The notes beneath the pieces were generated by a model. The model was not told the origin of the DNA. It saw only the letters and a program-made list of their open reading frames with translations, and ran no database searches. A stretch of DNA of 64,000 bases from Deltaproteobacteria bacterium. GTDB lineage: Bacteria > Myxococcota_A > UBA9042 > DTJE01. Shown in pieces: positions 45,471 to 54,394 of this stretch (positions are counted from its first letter, which is position 1; each line of letters opens with the position of its first letter). The translations under genes and the position numbers were made by a program. The stretch is taken from assembly GCA_029555025.1 (NCBI GenBank), contig JAKPTZ010000045.1, positions 143,204 through 207,203 on the forward strand, given 5' to 3'.

Positions 45471-48400
45471 ATGAAACATTTCATGGTGCTTGCTGCGACC
45501 CTGACGATGACTCTTTGCATCGCGCCGGCGAACGCCACTACCGGTTCCGACGAAGGACCGGGAGTGATCTACGCGGTGGGCGCGTCACATCTTGACACGC
45601 AGTGGTGGTGGACCATCCAGGAAACGATTGACGAATTGCTGGCCCCCACATTTACGGACACACTGGATCTGCTGGACAAATATCCGGGATTCCAGTTTTC
45701 CTGGGAAGGAGCCTTCAGGTACATGCTCCTGAAGGAATACTACCCGGATGTATTCTTCAGGACTGTTCCCTATATCGAAAGTGGCCGCTGGTTTCCGGGT
45801 GGAAGCGCGATCGATGCCGGCGATGTGAACATTCCATCCCCCGAATCGCTGATCCGCCAGTTCCTTTACGGTAACCGCTATTTCCAGAAGAATTTCGGCA
45901 AGACCAGCACGGACGTATTCCTGCCGGACTGCTTCGGTTTCGGCTGGGCACTGCCGTCCGTGGCGGCCCACTGCGGAATCAGGGGATTCTCGACGCAGAA
46001 GCTTGAATGGGGCGGCGCCATCCCGATACCTTTCGGAATCGGCATATGGAAAGGCCCCGATGGCGCAAGCGTCCTGGCCGCCCTGAACCCTGGCTCCTAC
46101 ACGACGCAGCTTGAACAGGATCCGGGGCTTTCACCACGATGGATTTCGGCGCTGGACGCGCAGGAAGCCGTTTCCGGACTGCGCCTGGCGTTCATGTACT
46201 TCGGCGTCGGCGACCGTGGCGGATCGCCCGGGGAATCAAGCGTGGCCCTTCTTGAAACGGCCACTGCCAGGGAAGAAGGCCCTAAGGTTGTTGTCGCCCC
46301 GTCCGATCAGATCTTCCGGGATCTTGACGAGACCGAGGTCGCAGCGCTGCCGGTATATGACGGCGAACTGATCATGAGATACCACGGAACCGGTTCGTAC
46401 ACCGCCCAGTCGGCCATGAAGCGTTACAACCGCAGGAACGAACAGCTTGCCGACGCGGCCGAACGCGCCTCGGTGATCGCGGACTGGCTCGGGACAAGGG
46501 ACTACCCGACAGCGGCACTTGAATCCGAATGGATTCGCTTCCTGTGGCACCAGTTCCACGACGACCTGACCGGCACCAGCATTCCCGAGGCGTACCAGTT
46601 TTCCTGGAACGACGAGTTGCTGACGATGAACCGTTTCACCGCCATCCTTCAGGATGCGGTCGGCGCGACGGCATCATTGCTGGACACGAGGACGGATGGC
46701 CTGGCGGTCGTGGTTTTCAATCCCCTGGCGTTTGAACGCGAGGATGTTGTGGCGACAACCCTGACGGTCGATTCGGACTGGCCGGGGTTCGTGAAGGTCA
46801 TCGGCCCGGAAGGCCGGGAAGTCCCGTCCCAGGTTACAGGCAGGACGCCCGGTAAAGGGGGAATGGACAGGCTGGAAATCATATTCCTTGCAAATGCGCC
46901 ATCGACCGGCTTCATCGTTTACGACATCAGGCCGTCAACAACTGCCTGCCAGATCGATTCAGGCCTGAAGGGCAACGTGGACGGGCTTGAAAACCATCGC
47001 TACAAGGTGGTCTTCGACACGGCCGGCAACATATCGTCGGTTTACGACAAGCTGACCGGCCGCGAACTGCTGTCGGCACCGGCCGGAATCGAGTTCTTCA
47101 TGGACATGTCCTTCATCTGGCCGGCCTGGGAGGTTCACTACGAAGGCCTTCGGGACGGCCCGCTGGAAATCCTTGGGGGAACCCCGGAACTGAAGGCAAT
47201 CGAGACTGGCCCGGTCCGGGTGACTTACGAAGTCGTCCGCACCGATTCCCAGGGCTCGACGTTCACGCAGCGCGTAAGCCTTGCCGCCAAAGGTGCCGGC
47301 GACATCGTCCGCGTCGATAATGTAATCGACTGGCGTTCCTTTGCCACGCTGGCCAAGGCCACCTTCCCCGTCACATCAGGAAATCCGGAAGCGACCTATG
47401 ACCTTGGACTCGGCAACATCAGGCGCGGCATCAACACACCGGATCTGTTCGAAGTCCCCGCGCAGCAGTGGGCCGACCTGACGGCGGGCGACAACAGTTT
47501 CGGCGTCTCGATCATCAACGACAGCAAGTACGGATGGGATCATCCGGACGAGGAACGCCTGCGCCTGACGCTTATCCACACCCCTGCCGGCCCGACCTTT
47601 CACCACCACACCATCGATTTCGGCGTCAACCACACCACATGGGCCATTCACGGGCACGGCGGCGACTGGCGCAACGGAACGCCCCGGCAGGCCGCGCGCC
47701 TGAACCAGCCACTGGCGGCGTTCCTGTCTGCCGCCCCGCATGACGGAGCGCTTGGCAGGAAGGTTGGTCTTCTGACGCTTGAAGGGCCCGACGCCGACCA
47801 GGTGGCCGTCAAGGCGATCAAAAAGGACGAAGACGGACGTGGCCTGACGATAGTCAGACTGCAGGAACTTCACGGACGCTCGGCGGCCGATGTCAGGATA
47901 AAGGCGGCCGGGACCATTTCCGAAGCGTTCATCATGGACGGCATGGAGATTTCGGCCGGCAGCCTTGAGATCACTGACGGTCAAGCGGTGCTGGGCCTTG
48001 CACCGTACCAGATTGCCACGATTGGGCTGCGGATTGAGCTTGATGGAGCATCGATCCGGAAGGCGACTTCACGATTCGTCGCGCTGCCGTACAACGTCGA
48101 TGTGGTTTCCACCGATGAAAACCGGGCTGACGGCGCGTTCGATTCGACAGGCGCAAGCTGGTCTTCGAACATGTGGCCGGCGAACTTCACTTACAGCGGC
48201 GTGGTTTTCCAACTGGGCCCCGTTGTCCCCGGCATCCCGAACGCGGTTAAGGCCAGGGGACAGAAAATCGATCTGGAAATCGGTACGGACGAAACGCTGT
48301 ACATGCTTGCGGCCGCCGACGAGGATGTTCCCGCCGCGGTTTTCAAGGTCGGGGACGATGCATACACTTTCCCAATCCAGGCCTGGACCGGATTCATCGG

Positions 48401-49025
48401 CCAGTGGGACAGCCGCGTCGTCGGCGACACAATCGTCGAGACCCGCGACGAGATGCTTCCGGCGTACCTGAAGCAGGCTCCGGTCGCGCTGTATGGAACC
48501 CACCGCCACGGCCCGGATGGCGACCATCCGTACGTTTTCACCTATATGTTCATGCACGCGCTGAAGGTCCAGCCGGGCGAAACAAGCCTTGTGCTTCCCG
48601 ACGACCCGCGAATCAAGATTCTTGCAGTGACCCTGTCGCCGGATGCGTCCATCGCCACACGCCTTGCGACATCGCTTTTCGACATGCAGGATCCGATCGC
48701 CGCGCCTGGATGGCACGAACCCGACCCGATCGAACCAGTCCAGCCTGAAGTGGTCGAGCACGCGTGCGACATCATCCAGGATACGACCGGCGATACGACC
48801 GGCGATGCGACCGGCGACATCACGCAGCCCCCGGACACCGTTCGGCCCGACGCCACTGCCGACGCATCCACCGACGTTCCCGCAAGCAGCGGCGGCTGCA
48901 GCGCGGGCGGCTCCGCCGCCCCGGACTCATTTATGCCTGTATTGTTCGTTTTTCTTCTCGGGACGGTTCTTTCGACAAGATTCAGATCAAGAGCGTTCAG
49001 CAACCGTGGCCGCAGGTGCACCTGA
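45471..49025 (+). CDS. Secreted GH38 alpha-mannosidase-like protein with MYXO-CTERM-like tag
   Basis: This 1184-residue protein has a signal peptide (HFMVLAATLTMTLCIAPANA) and the GH38 catalytic domain: SHLDTQWWW (zinc ligands H40, D42) and LPDCFGFGW with nucleophile D153, followed by RYHGTGSYTAQSAMKRYNR. Three-helix and beta-sandwich domains follow (FNPLAFEREDVV; GNISSVYDKLTGRELL). The C-terminus has a Thr/Asp linker, GGCSAGGSAA, a hydrophobic helix (MPVLFVFLLGTVL) and Arg-rich end, like MYXO-CTERM anchors that are cleaved and attached at the Cys. It probably trims mannose-containing glycans at the cell surface. Confidence 0.9.
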   Translation: MKHFMVLAATLTMTLCIAPANATTGSDEGPGVIYAVGASHLDTQWWWTIQETIDELLAPTFTDTLDLLDKYPGFQFSWEGAFRYMLLKEYYPDVFFRTVPYIESGRWFPGGSAIDAGDVNIPSPESLIRQFLYGNRYFQKNFGKTSTDVFLPDCFGFGWALPSVAAHCGIRGFSTQKLEWGGAIPIPFGIGIWKGPDGASVLAALNPGSYTTQLEQDPGLSPRWISALDAQEAVSGLRLAFMYFGVGDRGGSPGESSVALLETATAREEGPKVVVAPSDQIFRDLDETEVAALPVYDGELIMRYHGTGSYTAQSAMKRYNRRNEQLADAAERASVIADWLGTRDYPTAALESEWIRFLWHQFHDDLTGTSIPEAYQFSWNDELLTMNRFTAILQDAVGATASLLDTRTDGLAVVVFNPLAFEREDVVATTLTVDSDWPGFVKVIGPEGREVPSQVTGRTPGKGGMDRLEIIFLANAPSTGFIVYDIRPSTTACQIDSGLKGNVDGLENHRYKVVFDTAGNISSVYDKLTGRELLSAPAGIEFFMDMSFIWPAWEVHYEGLRDGPLEILGGTPELKAIETGPVRVTYEVVRTDSQGSTFTQRVSLAAKGAGDIVRVDNVIDWRSFATLAKATFPVTSGNPEATYDLGLGNIRRGINTPDLFEVPAQQWADLTAGDNSFGVSIINDSKYGWDHPDEERLRLTLIHTPAGPTFHHHTIDFGVNHTTWAIHGHGGDWRNGTPRQAARLNQPLAAFLSAAPHDGALGRKVGLLTLEGPDADQVAVKAIKKDEDGRGLTIVRLQELHGRSAADVRIKAAGTISEAFIMDGMEISAGSLEITDGQAVLGLAPYQIATIGLRIELDGASIRKATSRFVALPYNVDVVSTDENRADGAFDSTGASWSSNMWPANFTYSGVVFQLGPVVPGIPNAVKARGQKIDLEIGTDETLYMLAAADEDVPAAVFKVGDDAYTFPIQAWTGFIGQWDSRVVGDTIVETRDEMLPAYLKQAPVALYGTHRHGPDGDHPYVFTYMFMHALKVQPGETSLVLPDDPRIKILAVTLSPDASIATRLATSLFDMQDPIAAPGWHEPDPIEPVQPEVVEHACDIIQDTTGDTTGDATGDITQPPDTVRPDATADASTDVPASSGGCSAGGSAAPDSFMPVLFVFLLGTVLSTRFRSRAFSNRGRRCT

Positions 49026-50487
49026 CCGCGGACTTGTAACGATTCAGGTATGCGTCGCGTTCGGACTGCACGAACTGCGGGCCGAAACGGTGATCAATCG
49101 CCGCCATCTCGCGCAGGCGGTTCATGTCCCACATCCCGATACCGATGCCGGCGAGCATGGCGGCACCCAGGGCGGTCGTTTCGATGTTCCTCGGACGCAT
49201 GACTGGGACGTCCAGGATGTCGGCCTGGAACTGCATCATCAGGTTGTTCGCGCTTGCGCCGCCATCGACGCGCAATTCGGTCAGAGGCTTGCCAAGATCC
49301 TTTGCCATCGCATCCAGCAATTCCGCGATCTGCAGGGCAATGCCTTCAAGCACCGCCCGGGCGATGTGGGCCCTGGTCGCGCCACGGGTCAGGCCGAAAA
49401 GACCGCCGCGGGCCTCGGGATCCCAGTATGGTGCACCAAGACCGGCCAGGGCCGGGACGAACACAACGCCGGCCGAATCAGGAACGCTGGCCGCAAGTTC
49501 CTCGACTTCCGGCGCCGACTTGATGAAACCGAGGGAATCGCGAAGCCACTGAACCGCGGCTCCGGCGATGAACGAAGACCCTTCAAGCACATACGTCGTC
49601 CGGTCGCCGACCTTCCACCCGACCGACGTCAGCAGCCCGTGCGTTGACGGAACCATCTTGTCACCGGTGTTCATCAGCAGGAACGCCCCGGTGCCGTACG
49701 TGCACTTGGACTGACCCTCGTCAAAACACGTCTGGCCGAACAGGGCCGACTGCTGATCGCCGCAGACACCGGTAATCGGGATGCCGTCAGGCAGGAAGTC
49801 CAGGCCCTTCGTAACGCCGAAGCTGCCGGCCGACGGGCGTACTTCCGGAACAAGGCTGCGCGGGATCTTCAGGACGCCAAGCAGGGCATCGTCAAACTGC
49901 AGGCGATCGATGTTGAATAACAGGGTCCTGCACGCGTTGGACGGATCGGTGACGTGGGAAACGCCGCCGGTCAGCTTGTGAATCAACCATGTATCGATCG
50001 TCCCGAACGCGCACTTGCCGGCCTCGGCGTCGGCGCGCAGGCCGGGGACGTTGTCCAGCATCCAGCGCACCTTGGTGCCCGAAAAATAGGGATCCAGCAC
50101 AAGCCCGGTACGGTTCCGGAAGTACTGTTCAAGCCCCTCTTCCTTTGCCTTCTCGCAGAACGCCGTGGTGCGGCGGCACTGCCAGACAATCGCGTTGAAA
50201 CGGGCCTTTCCGGTGTCGCGATCCCAGATGACCGAAGTCTCGCGCTGGTTGGTGATGGCAATTGCGGCACAATCGGCAGGCTGGACGCCGGCCTTTTCCA
50301 TCGCCTGCCTGGCCGACATCGCCGTGGCGTTCCAGATGTCTTCCGGGTCATGTTCGACCCAACCGGGTTTCGGATATATCTGCCTGATTTCATTGGCGGC
50401 CTTCGCCAGGAACGTCAAATCCTGCGCCACGACCATCGCCGTCGAACCGGTTGTGCCTTCATCGAGCGCCAGAATGAATTTCGCCAT
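48997..50487 (-). CDS. glpK: Glycerol kinase
   Basis: This 496-residue FGGY-family kinase makes glycerol-3-phosphate. It has the N-terminal LALDEGTTGS, ITNQRET, the FGGY signature in GVTKGLDFLPDGIPITGVCGDQQSALFGQ, GTGAFLLMNTG, and DGGASANNLMMQFQADIL. The last eight residues (CTCGHGC-type) add three Cys and a His not seen in typical GlpK. ATG 50487 has GGGGAG upstream. It overlaps the GH38 3' end by 29 bases, convergent. Confidence 0.96.
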   Translation of the reverse strand: MAKFILALDEGTTGSTAMVVAQDLTFLAKAANEIRQIYPKPGWVEHDPEDIWNATAMSARQAMEKAGVQPADCAAIAITNQRETSVIWDRDTGKARFNAIVWQCRRTTAFCEKAKEEGLEQYFRNRTGLVLDPYFSGTKVRWMLDNVPGLRADAEAGKCAFGTIDTWLIHKLTGGVSHVTDPSNACRTLLFNIDRLQFDDALLGVLKIPRSLVPEVRPSAGSFGVTKGLDFLPDGIPITGVCGDQQSALFGQTCFDEGQSKCTYGTGAFLLMNTGDKMVPSTHGLLTSVGWKVGDRTTYVLEGSSFIAGAAVQWLRDSLGFIKSAPEVEELAASVPDSAGVVFVPALAGLGAPYWDPEARGGLFGLTRGATRAHIARAVLEGIALQIAELLDAMAKDLGKPLTELRVDGGASANNLMMQFQADILDVPVMRPRNIETTALGAAMLAGIGIGMWDMNRLREMAAIDHRFGPQFVQSERDAYLNRYKSAVRCTCGHGC

Positions 50488-50798
50488 CACCAATCTCCCC
50501 CTTCCAATACATCAAACTCGCGGCCGGGACCGCTGACGATGCCCGGACAACACACAGGGCGCAGTTTATCATCGACCACCTTTTTTGGAAGACGCTGTGT
50601 CCCTCACCGGATCAGCAGGATTCTGGAAACAGATCGGGAAATTCGATAGCAATACCGCAGCATTGAAAATGATTTATCAGATGATCCCATTCGTCGCGGC
50701 AAGTTCTTAAAAACTGTTTGATTTCCATACGAAGATATGGACTGAATTCTTCTTCTCTTCAAGGTTCCTGACCTGGCCAGTTGTCAATTGAAAACTGC
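50488..50798. other. Intergenic region glpK / fic
   Basis: This 311-base gap becomes A+T-richer toward the fic end. It holds the glpK ribosome-binding site and a weak GATAAA-type -10 for glpK near 50,570 on the minus strand. I see no ORF, RNA gene or clear terminator. Confidence 0.5.
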
Positions 50799-51923
50799 TC
50801 AAATATTCAACCTATAGCTGGTGCTGCGGCCACCTCCCGGATTCTGGATCAGCATTCCCTTGTCCACCAAATCGACAAGATCCCTGAACGCCGTGGCCGT
50901 GCCTGCTCCAGTCAGGTGCGCGGCCTTCCTGGTCGTCATCCCGCCCTTGAAACCGCCGGATCCGGCGTCCAGCAACCGGTTAAGAATCTTCGCCTGGCGG
51001 ACGTTAATCGTCTTTCCACCGTGATCCTGCCAGAAGCGGGCCTTCTGCAACGCCACGGCGACCTGTTCGCCAGCTTCATCGACAGCGCTTGTGAGACACC
51101 CCAGAAACCACACAATCCAGGCAGTCAGATCGGCGTCATACGCTGAAGCCCGGCGCAGCTCATCGTAATATCGTGGACGATCCTTCATGATTGCAGCCGA
51201 CATGCTGAAGTGCCGCCCCGGATATCCTGATCCACGGGCAAGCGCCATATCCGCGATGGCTCGAGCCAGCCGGCCGTTGCCATCCTCGAACGGATGGATG
51301 GTCACGAACCGGAAATGCGCCAGGGCGGCGACCACGAAAGCGTCCATTTCCCCTGGCGGCGTCTCGAACCACCGCAGGAATAAATCAATCTCCGAATCAA
51401 GGGAGTCTCCCGGCGGCGCAACAAAATGAACGGTTTCCCTGCCCAGCGGTCCGGATACGACCTGCATCGTCATGTCGGCTGGACGGAAAGAACCTGGTGT
51501 TATCCGGCGCATCCCCGACCACCCGGTCGGAAAAAGCGATGCATGCCAGCCGAGAATCCTTTCACGCGTCAACGGCAGGGCCGCGTTCATGGTTGCGTCA
51601 ACAAGGACGTCTACAAGCCCCTCGGCCTGCCCGGGTGCCGGTGTTACGTCCATCGAATCGACCTCGAGGCCCAGCCGCCGGGCGACGCTTGACCTGACCG
51701 AGTCGAGATCAAGTCGTTCACCCTCGATCTCGGCTGTCCTGACGACCTCGATGGCTGTTCCGCGAACCTGATCTGCCAGTCTGGCACAAAAGCCAAGGCC
51801 CGTCAGGGATGCAACAAGAACCTCAAGCCGGGAACGCGCCCTGTCGAGCGGTGGCCCGACTCGCTCGACGTCCCACGGAACATCGGGCCACCTTTCGGAT
51901 TGCCATACCCATTCCTTCTTCAT
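50799..51923 (-). CDS. Fic-family AMPylase with DUF4172 N-terminus and winged-helix C-terminus
   Basis: This 374-residue protein transfers AMP or another nucleotide moiety to target proteins. The N-terminal DUF4172 (WVWQSERWPDVPWD) is followed by the inhibitory-helix motif TAEIEG (63-68), which folds over the active site in class II Fic proteins. The Fic motif is HPFEDGNGR (H210, N216). The C-terminal ~70 residues look like a winged helix (MTTRKAAHLTGAGTATAFRDLVDLVDKGML), suggesting DNA binding and autoregulation. Target is unknown. A palindromic site lies ~65 bases upstream. Confidence 0.92.
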   Translation of the reverse strand: MKKEWVWQSERWPDVPWDVERVGPPLDRARSRLEVLVASLTGLGFCARLADQVRGTAIEVVRTAEIEGERLDLDSVRSSVARRLGLEVDSMDVTPAPGQAEGLVDVLVDATMNAALPLTRERILGWHASLFPTGWSGMRRITPGSFRPADMTMQVVSGPLGRETVHFVAPPGDSLDSEIDLFLRWFETPPGEMDAFVVAALAHFRFVTIHPFEDGNGRLARAIADMALARGSGYPGRHFSMSAAIMKDRPRYYDELRRASAYDADLTAWIVWFLGCLTSAVDEAGEQVAVALQKARFWQDHGGKTINVRQAKILNRLLDAGSGGFKGGMTTRKAAHLTGAGTATAFRDLVDLVDKGMLIQNPGGGRSTSYRLNI

Positions 51924-51982
51924 CCGAGTCCCCGCAATATGAAAGGAGGGCTGAACAGACTCTGATGCGAATAGACCAGCTA

Positions 51983-52016
51983 ATCACATCAAATTTCGAT
52001 TTGATTATCACATCAA
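51983..52016. promoter_or_regulatory. Palindromic and direct-repeat site upstream of fic
   Basis: The palindrome ATCAAAT-TTCG-ATTTGAT (51,988-52,005) lies between two perfect copies of ATCACATCAA (51,983-51,992 and 52,007-52,016), overlapping the first by five bases. The site is 60-93 bases upstream of the fic ATG. It looks like an operator, most simply for the winged-helix domain of the Fic protein itself. Confidence 0.55.
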
Positions 52017-52526
52017 GCCCGTCGGCAGATCAATAGTCAACCACTCTGACCGATCCCCTCATGGAGAGACAAGTGTATTTAGTGGCCGAGGCGAGACTGG
52101 AGTAAGTCACAATTGACACAATGGACTAAGTTGAGGTTAGTATGCATGTCCGGCCTCCGAGTTTGAAAGTGAAGTCGAACATCGACAATCACGGGGCGTA
52201 CGCCGATGGCCGGGGCAGGCGGCGGGGAAGCCTGGAGCGGCATACCCCACCCGATGCGATGCGAGGGCGTGAACAGGATTCCGGATTAATGACAGCGGCC
52301 GGCGAATCGGCGCGGTACAATCCCAGAACAAGCAACATCGTGCATCAGCCGACCGAGCCGACGCCCGAACGAACGACGTGAACGCCCCGCACTCGCACGG
52401 GAAGGGGTGAAGGGGGAGCCGCGGAAGGGTTTACCGCCGACCGCCAACCATCACGGGGCGTACTCCCTTTCCTATGAGGGGATGATCTAAAACAATAAGT
52501 CATCGACTTTGTCTTTGTTTGGGGTT
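52017..52526. other. Gene-poor stretch with 14-base direct repeat, left edge of A+T-rich island
   Basis: This ~510-base stretch has a TTGACA at 52,113-52,118, then a G+C-rich block (about 52,140-52,460) containing a 79-codon ORF (52,142-52,381) that I do not recognise. The 14-base repeat ATCACGGGGCGTAC occurs at 52,188-52,201 and 52,450-52,463. Right after the second copy, base composition falls sharply. It may be a remnant of a mobile or recombined segment; no transposase is present. Confidence 0.5.
52188..52463. repeat. Direct repeat pair, 14 bases
   Basis: Two perfect copies of ATCACGGGGCGTAC start at 52,188 and 52,450, 262 bases apart. The second ends where A+T-rich sequence begins. Confidence 0.6.
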
Positions 52527-54374
52527 ATGGTTGAAAATCGGTTGTTGAGAATCATTTGTATGTTAATAAGTCGCTTGGGATCTGCAACCGTAGGTTTTGC
52601 GGCCATTATATGTGTTTCAAGCTTGGCACTTACAACACCGCTGGTTTCGACGTTTAAAGCCGACTATCAGGGGAATATTAGGGTTAAGGCTTGTGGCTGT
52701 GTCTTGAGAGAGTACTTCTCAGCCGATCCTGGCTTGCCTTTCACGGGTTTTGAAAGTTCGCAGAAGATAGAGACTTCGATTAGGAACGTTCTTGAGATGA
52801 TGAACGATCAATTGGAGACTAATCTAAAATTTGTTTGGGATGGTTTTCTTGATGATTTTACCAGCACTGGGTCAGATTCGACTGTGTGTAATGAAATACC
52901 AACAATTTGCACAAATCATGCATTCTATAGCCAGCCAGGCTACATTCTTATCAAGGCGCTTTCTGTCAGCTCGAGCCCTGCGGCCACCGATTGCACGCCA
53001 CAAGATTGGAGAGGTGATTGTCCAGCGGGAGTCGGTTGTGGAACAGAAAACTGCAACGTGTTTTTCTATGATAAGACCCCCGAGGGAATTGACAGGCAGC
53101 GGGGTCTAACTCAGGCAGCACCTGGGCGCCTATTCCAGAGTTCACTTCATCATGAGCTTCTGCACGATGTGGGAATGATTCAACTGAGCGACAGCGGAGG
53201 AAATCAGCAAACATTCGAGCCATTTTCAACCATGCACTCCTCCGATTCTGGACGGTTTCCTTGGCACGAAGACTGCTTTCAGGTTATTGAGCCCCCTTCT
53301 GGGGATCCAGGTTATACGCAGTATTCTCACCGGAGTGGGCTGAGAATCCGGCATGTTGTTTCTCCTAACGGCGGGACGACATGGTACTACGGCACTGACA
53401 GCAATCTGACACAGTACTCGAACGATCACGTTGATGTGAGTGTGAATGGCGCTGCAACTCCTCCGGAATTCATACTGGCATTTGCAACCGACTCCATTCC
53501 TAAACGGATTAAGACCATTAAGGGAACCGCTACGTCAACATATTCTATTGCATGGAACGTGTCCACAATGGTTGATCATGGTCCGTTATCTGAATCGTGG
53601 TTCGGGCCATCAGTTGCCTTCGGAAGCGGTCAGTGGGTGCTCGTTTGGTCGAATAAGGGGGAAGACAATAATTTAACAGGGGTGAATGGGAGGGCAATCT
53701 ATTATTCGTATTCATTTGATGGAGTGTCTTGGACTGAGCCAGTTTTGCTCGCTTGGAGTTGCTCTGGTTGTTCAGCGACAGATTACGGTGCGCTGGGCTC
53801 TCCGGTAGTTAGGTATAATGCAGGAGAGAACCGATTCGTTGTTGTTTGGGTGAATTGGTATTCTGCAACACGAACGCCATTCGTTTGGGACGAAATTGGA
53901 CGCGTTCGTCAATGCACACTAATTCCAGGAATTTTTACGACAGTATCAAATTGCAACGAACTCCAAGATTACTATGGAAAATTCCTCGTAGCGTGGCACA
54001 CGCCTGCCGTGAGCTGCCACTTCGTTTACGATTCCTGTTTTGTCACGACAACCCCGGATGATGGTGACGCCGACAACTTCTTCGTCACGTATTTTGCTTC
54101 CCTTGCCCCAGACGATTCCATGTCAATGTCAATATCGCCTGCTGGGCACGAGGGATGGACTTCACGTAATGAACTTTCCAGTGCTTATGGTAATTCGAGT
54201 CATTATATCGCCTATCGCGGGCAGAACGACAATCACTGGTTGAATGTAGGTAGGTGGGATGCGAATTTGCCAGGCTGGTCTGACAAACACACTTTGGGCC
54301 TGTCGATTTGGGCTGGGCCTGCAGTAGTTGTTGGGCCAAGTGATGATGTTCGTATCTACTACGTTGCTCCGTAA
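52527..54374 (+). CDS. Exported zincin-like protein with beta-propeller-like C-terminal half
   Basis: This 615-residue protein has an N-terminal hydrophobic signal/anchor (VGFAAIICVSSLALTT), a Cys-containing domain, and HELLHDVG (H209, E210, H213, G216) like the HExxHxxG motif of metzincins, with a possible Met-turn (STMHS, M236). The third metal ligand is not evident. The second half has repeats such as SFDGVSWTEP, GSPVVRYNAGENRFVVVW and IYYSYSFDG, resembling BNR/Asp-box propellers. Its genes are A+T-rich (about 42% G+C at 52,561). A TTG start at 52509 or ATG 52560 are alternatives. A secreted protease or binder is possible; unproven. Confidence 0.6.
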   Translation: MVENRLLRIICMLISRLGSATVGFAAIICVSSLALTTPLVSTFKADYQGNIRVKACGCVLREYFSADPGLPFTGFESSQKIETSIRNVLEMMNDQLETNLKFVWDGFLDDFTSTGSDSTVCNEIPTICTNHAFYSQPGYILIKALSVSSSPAATDCTPQDWRGDCPAGVGCGTENCNVFFYDKTPEGIDRQRGLTQAAPGRLFQSSLHHELLHDVGMIQLSDSGGNQQTFEPFSTMHSSDSGRFPWHEDCFQVIEPPSGDPGYTQYSHRSGLRIRHVVSPNGGTTWYYGTDSNLTQYSNDHVDVSVNGAATPPEFILAFATDSIPKRIKTIKGTATSTYSIAWNVSTMVDHGPLSESWFGPSVAFGSGQWVLVWSNKGEDNNLTGVNGRAIYYSYSFDGVSWTEPVLLAWSCSGCSATDYGALGSPVVRYNAGENRFVVVWVNWYSATRTPFVWDEIGRVRQCTLIPGIFTTVSNCNELQDYYGKFLVAWHTPAVSCHFVYDSCFVTTTPDDGDADNFFVTYFASLAPDDSMSMSISPAGHEGWTSRNELSSAYGNSSHYIAYRGQNDNHWLNVGRWDANLPGWSDKHTLGLSIWAGPAVVVGPSDDVRIYYVAP

Positions 54375-54394
54375 GCCATTATGCGAGGTGTCCC

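Noticed and set aside
52142..52381. 79-codon ORF in the G+C-rich block before the island
   Set aside because: No ribosome-binding site, low-complexity Arg-rich product and no recognisable motif; left as unassigned sequence.
52605..52650. TGGCAC-like element, considered as a sigma-54 promoter
   Set aside because: The -12 element is missing at the proper distance and it lies inside a coding region.
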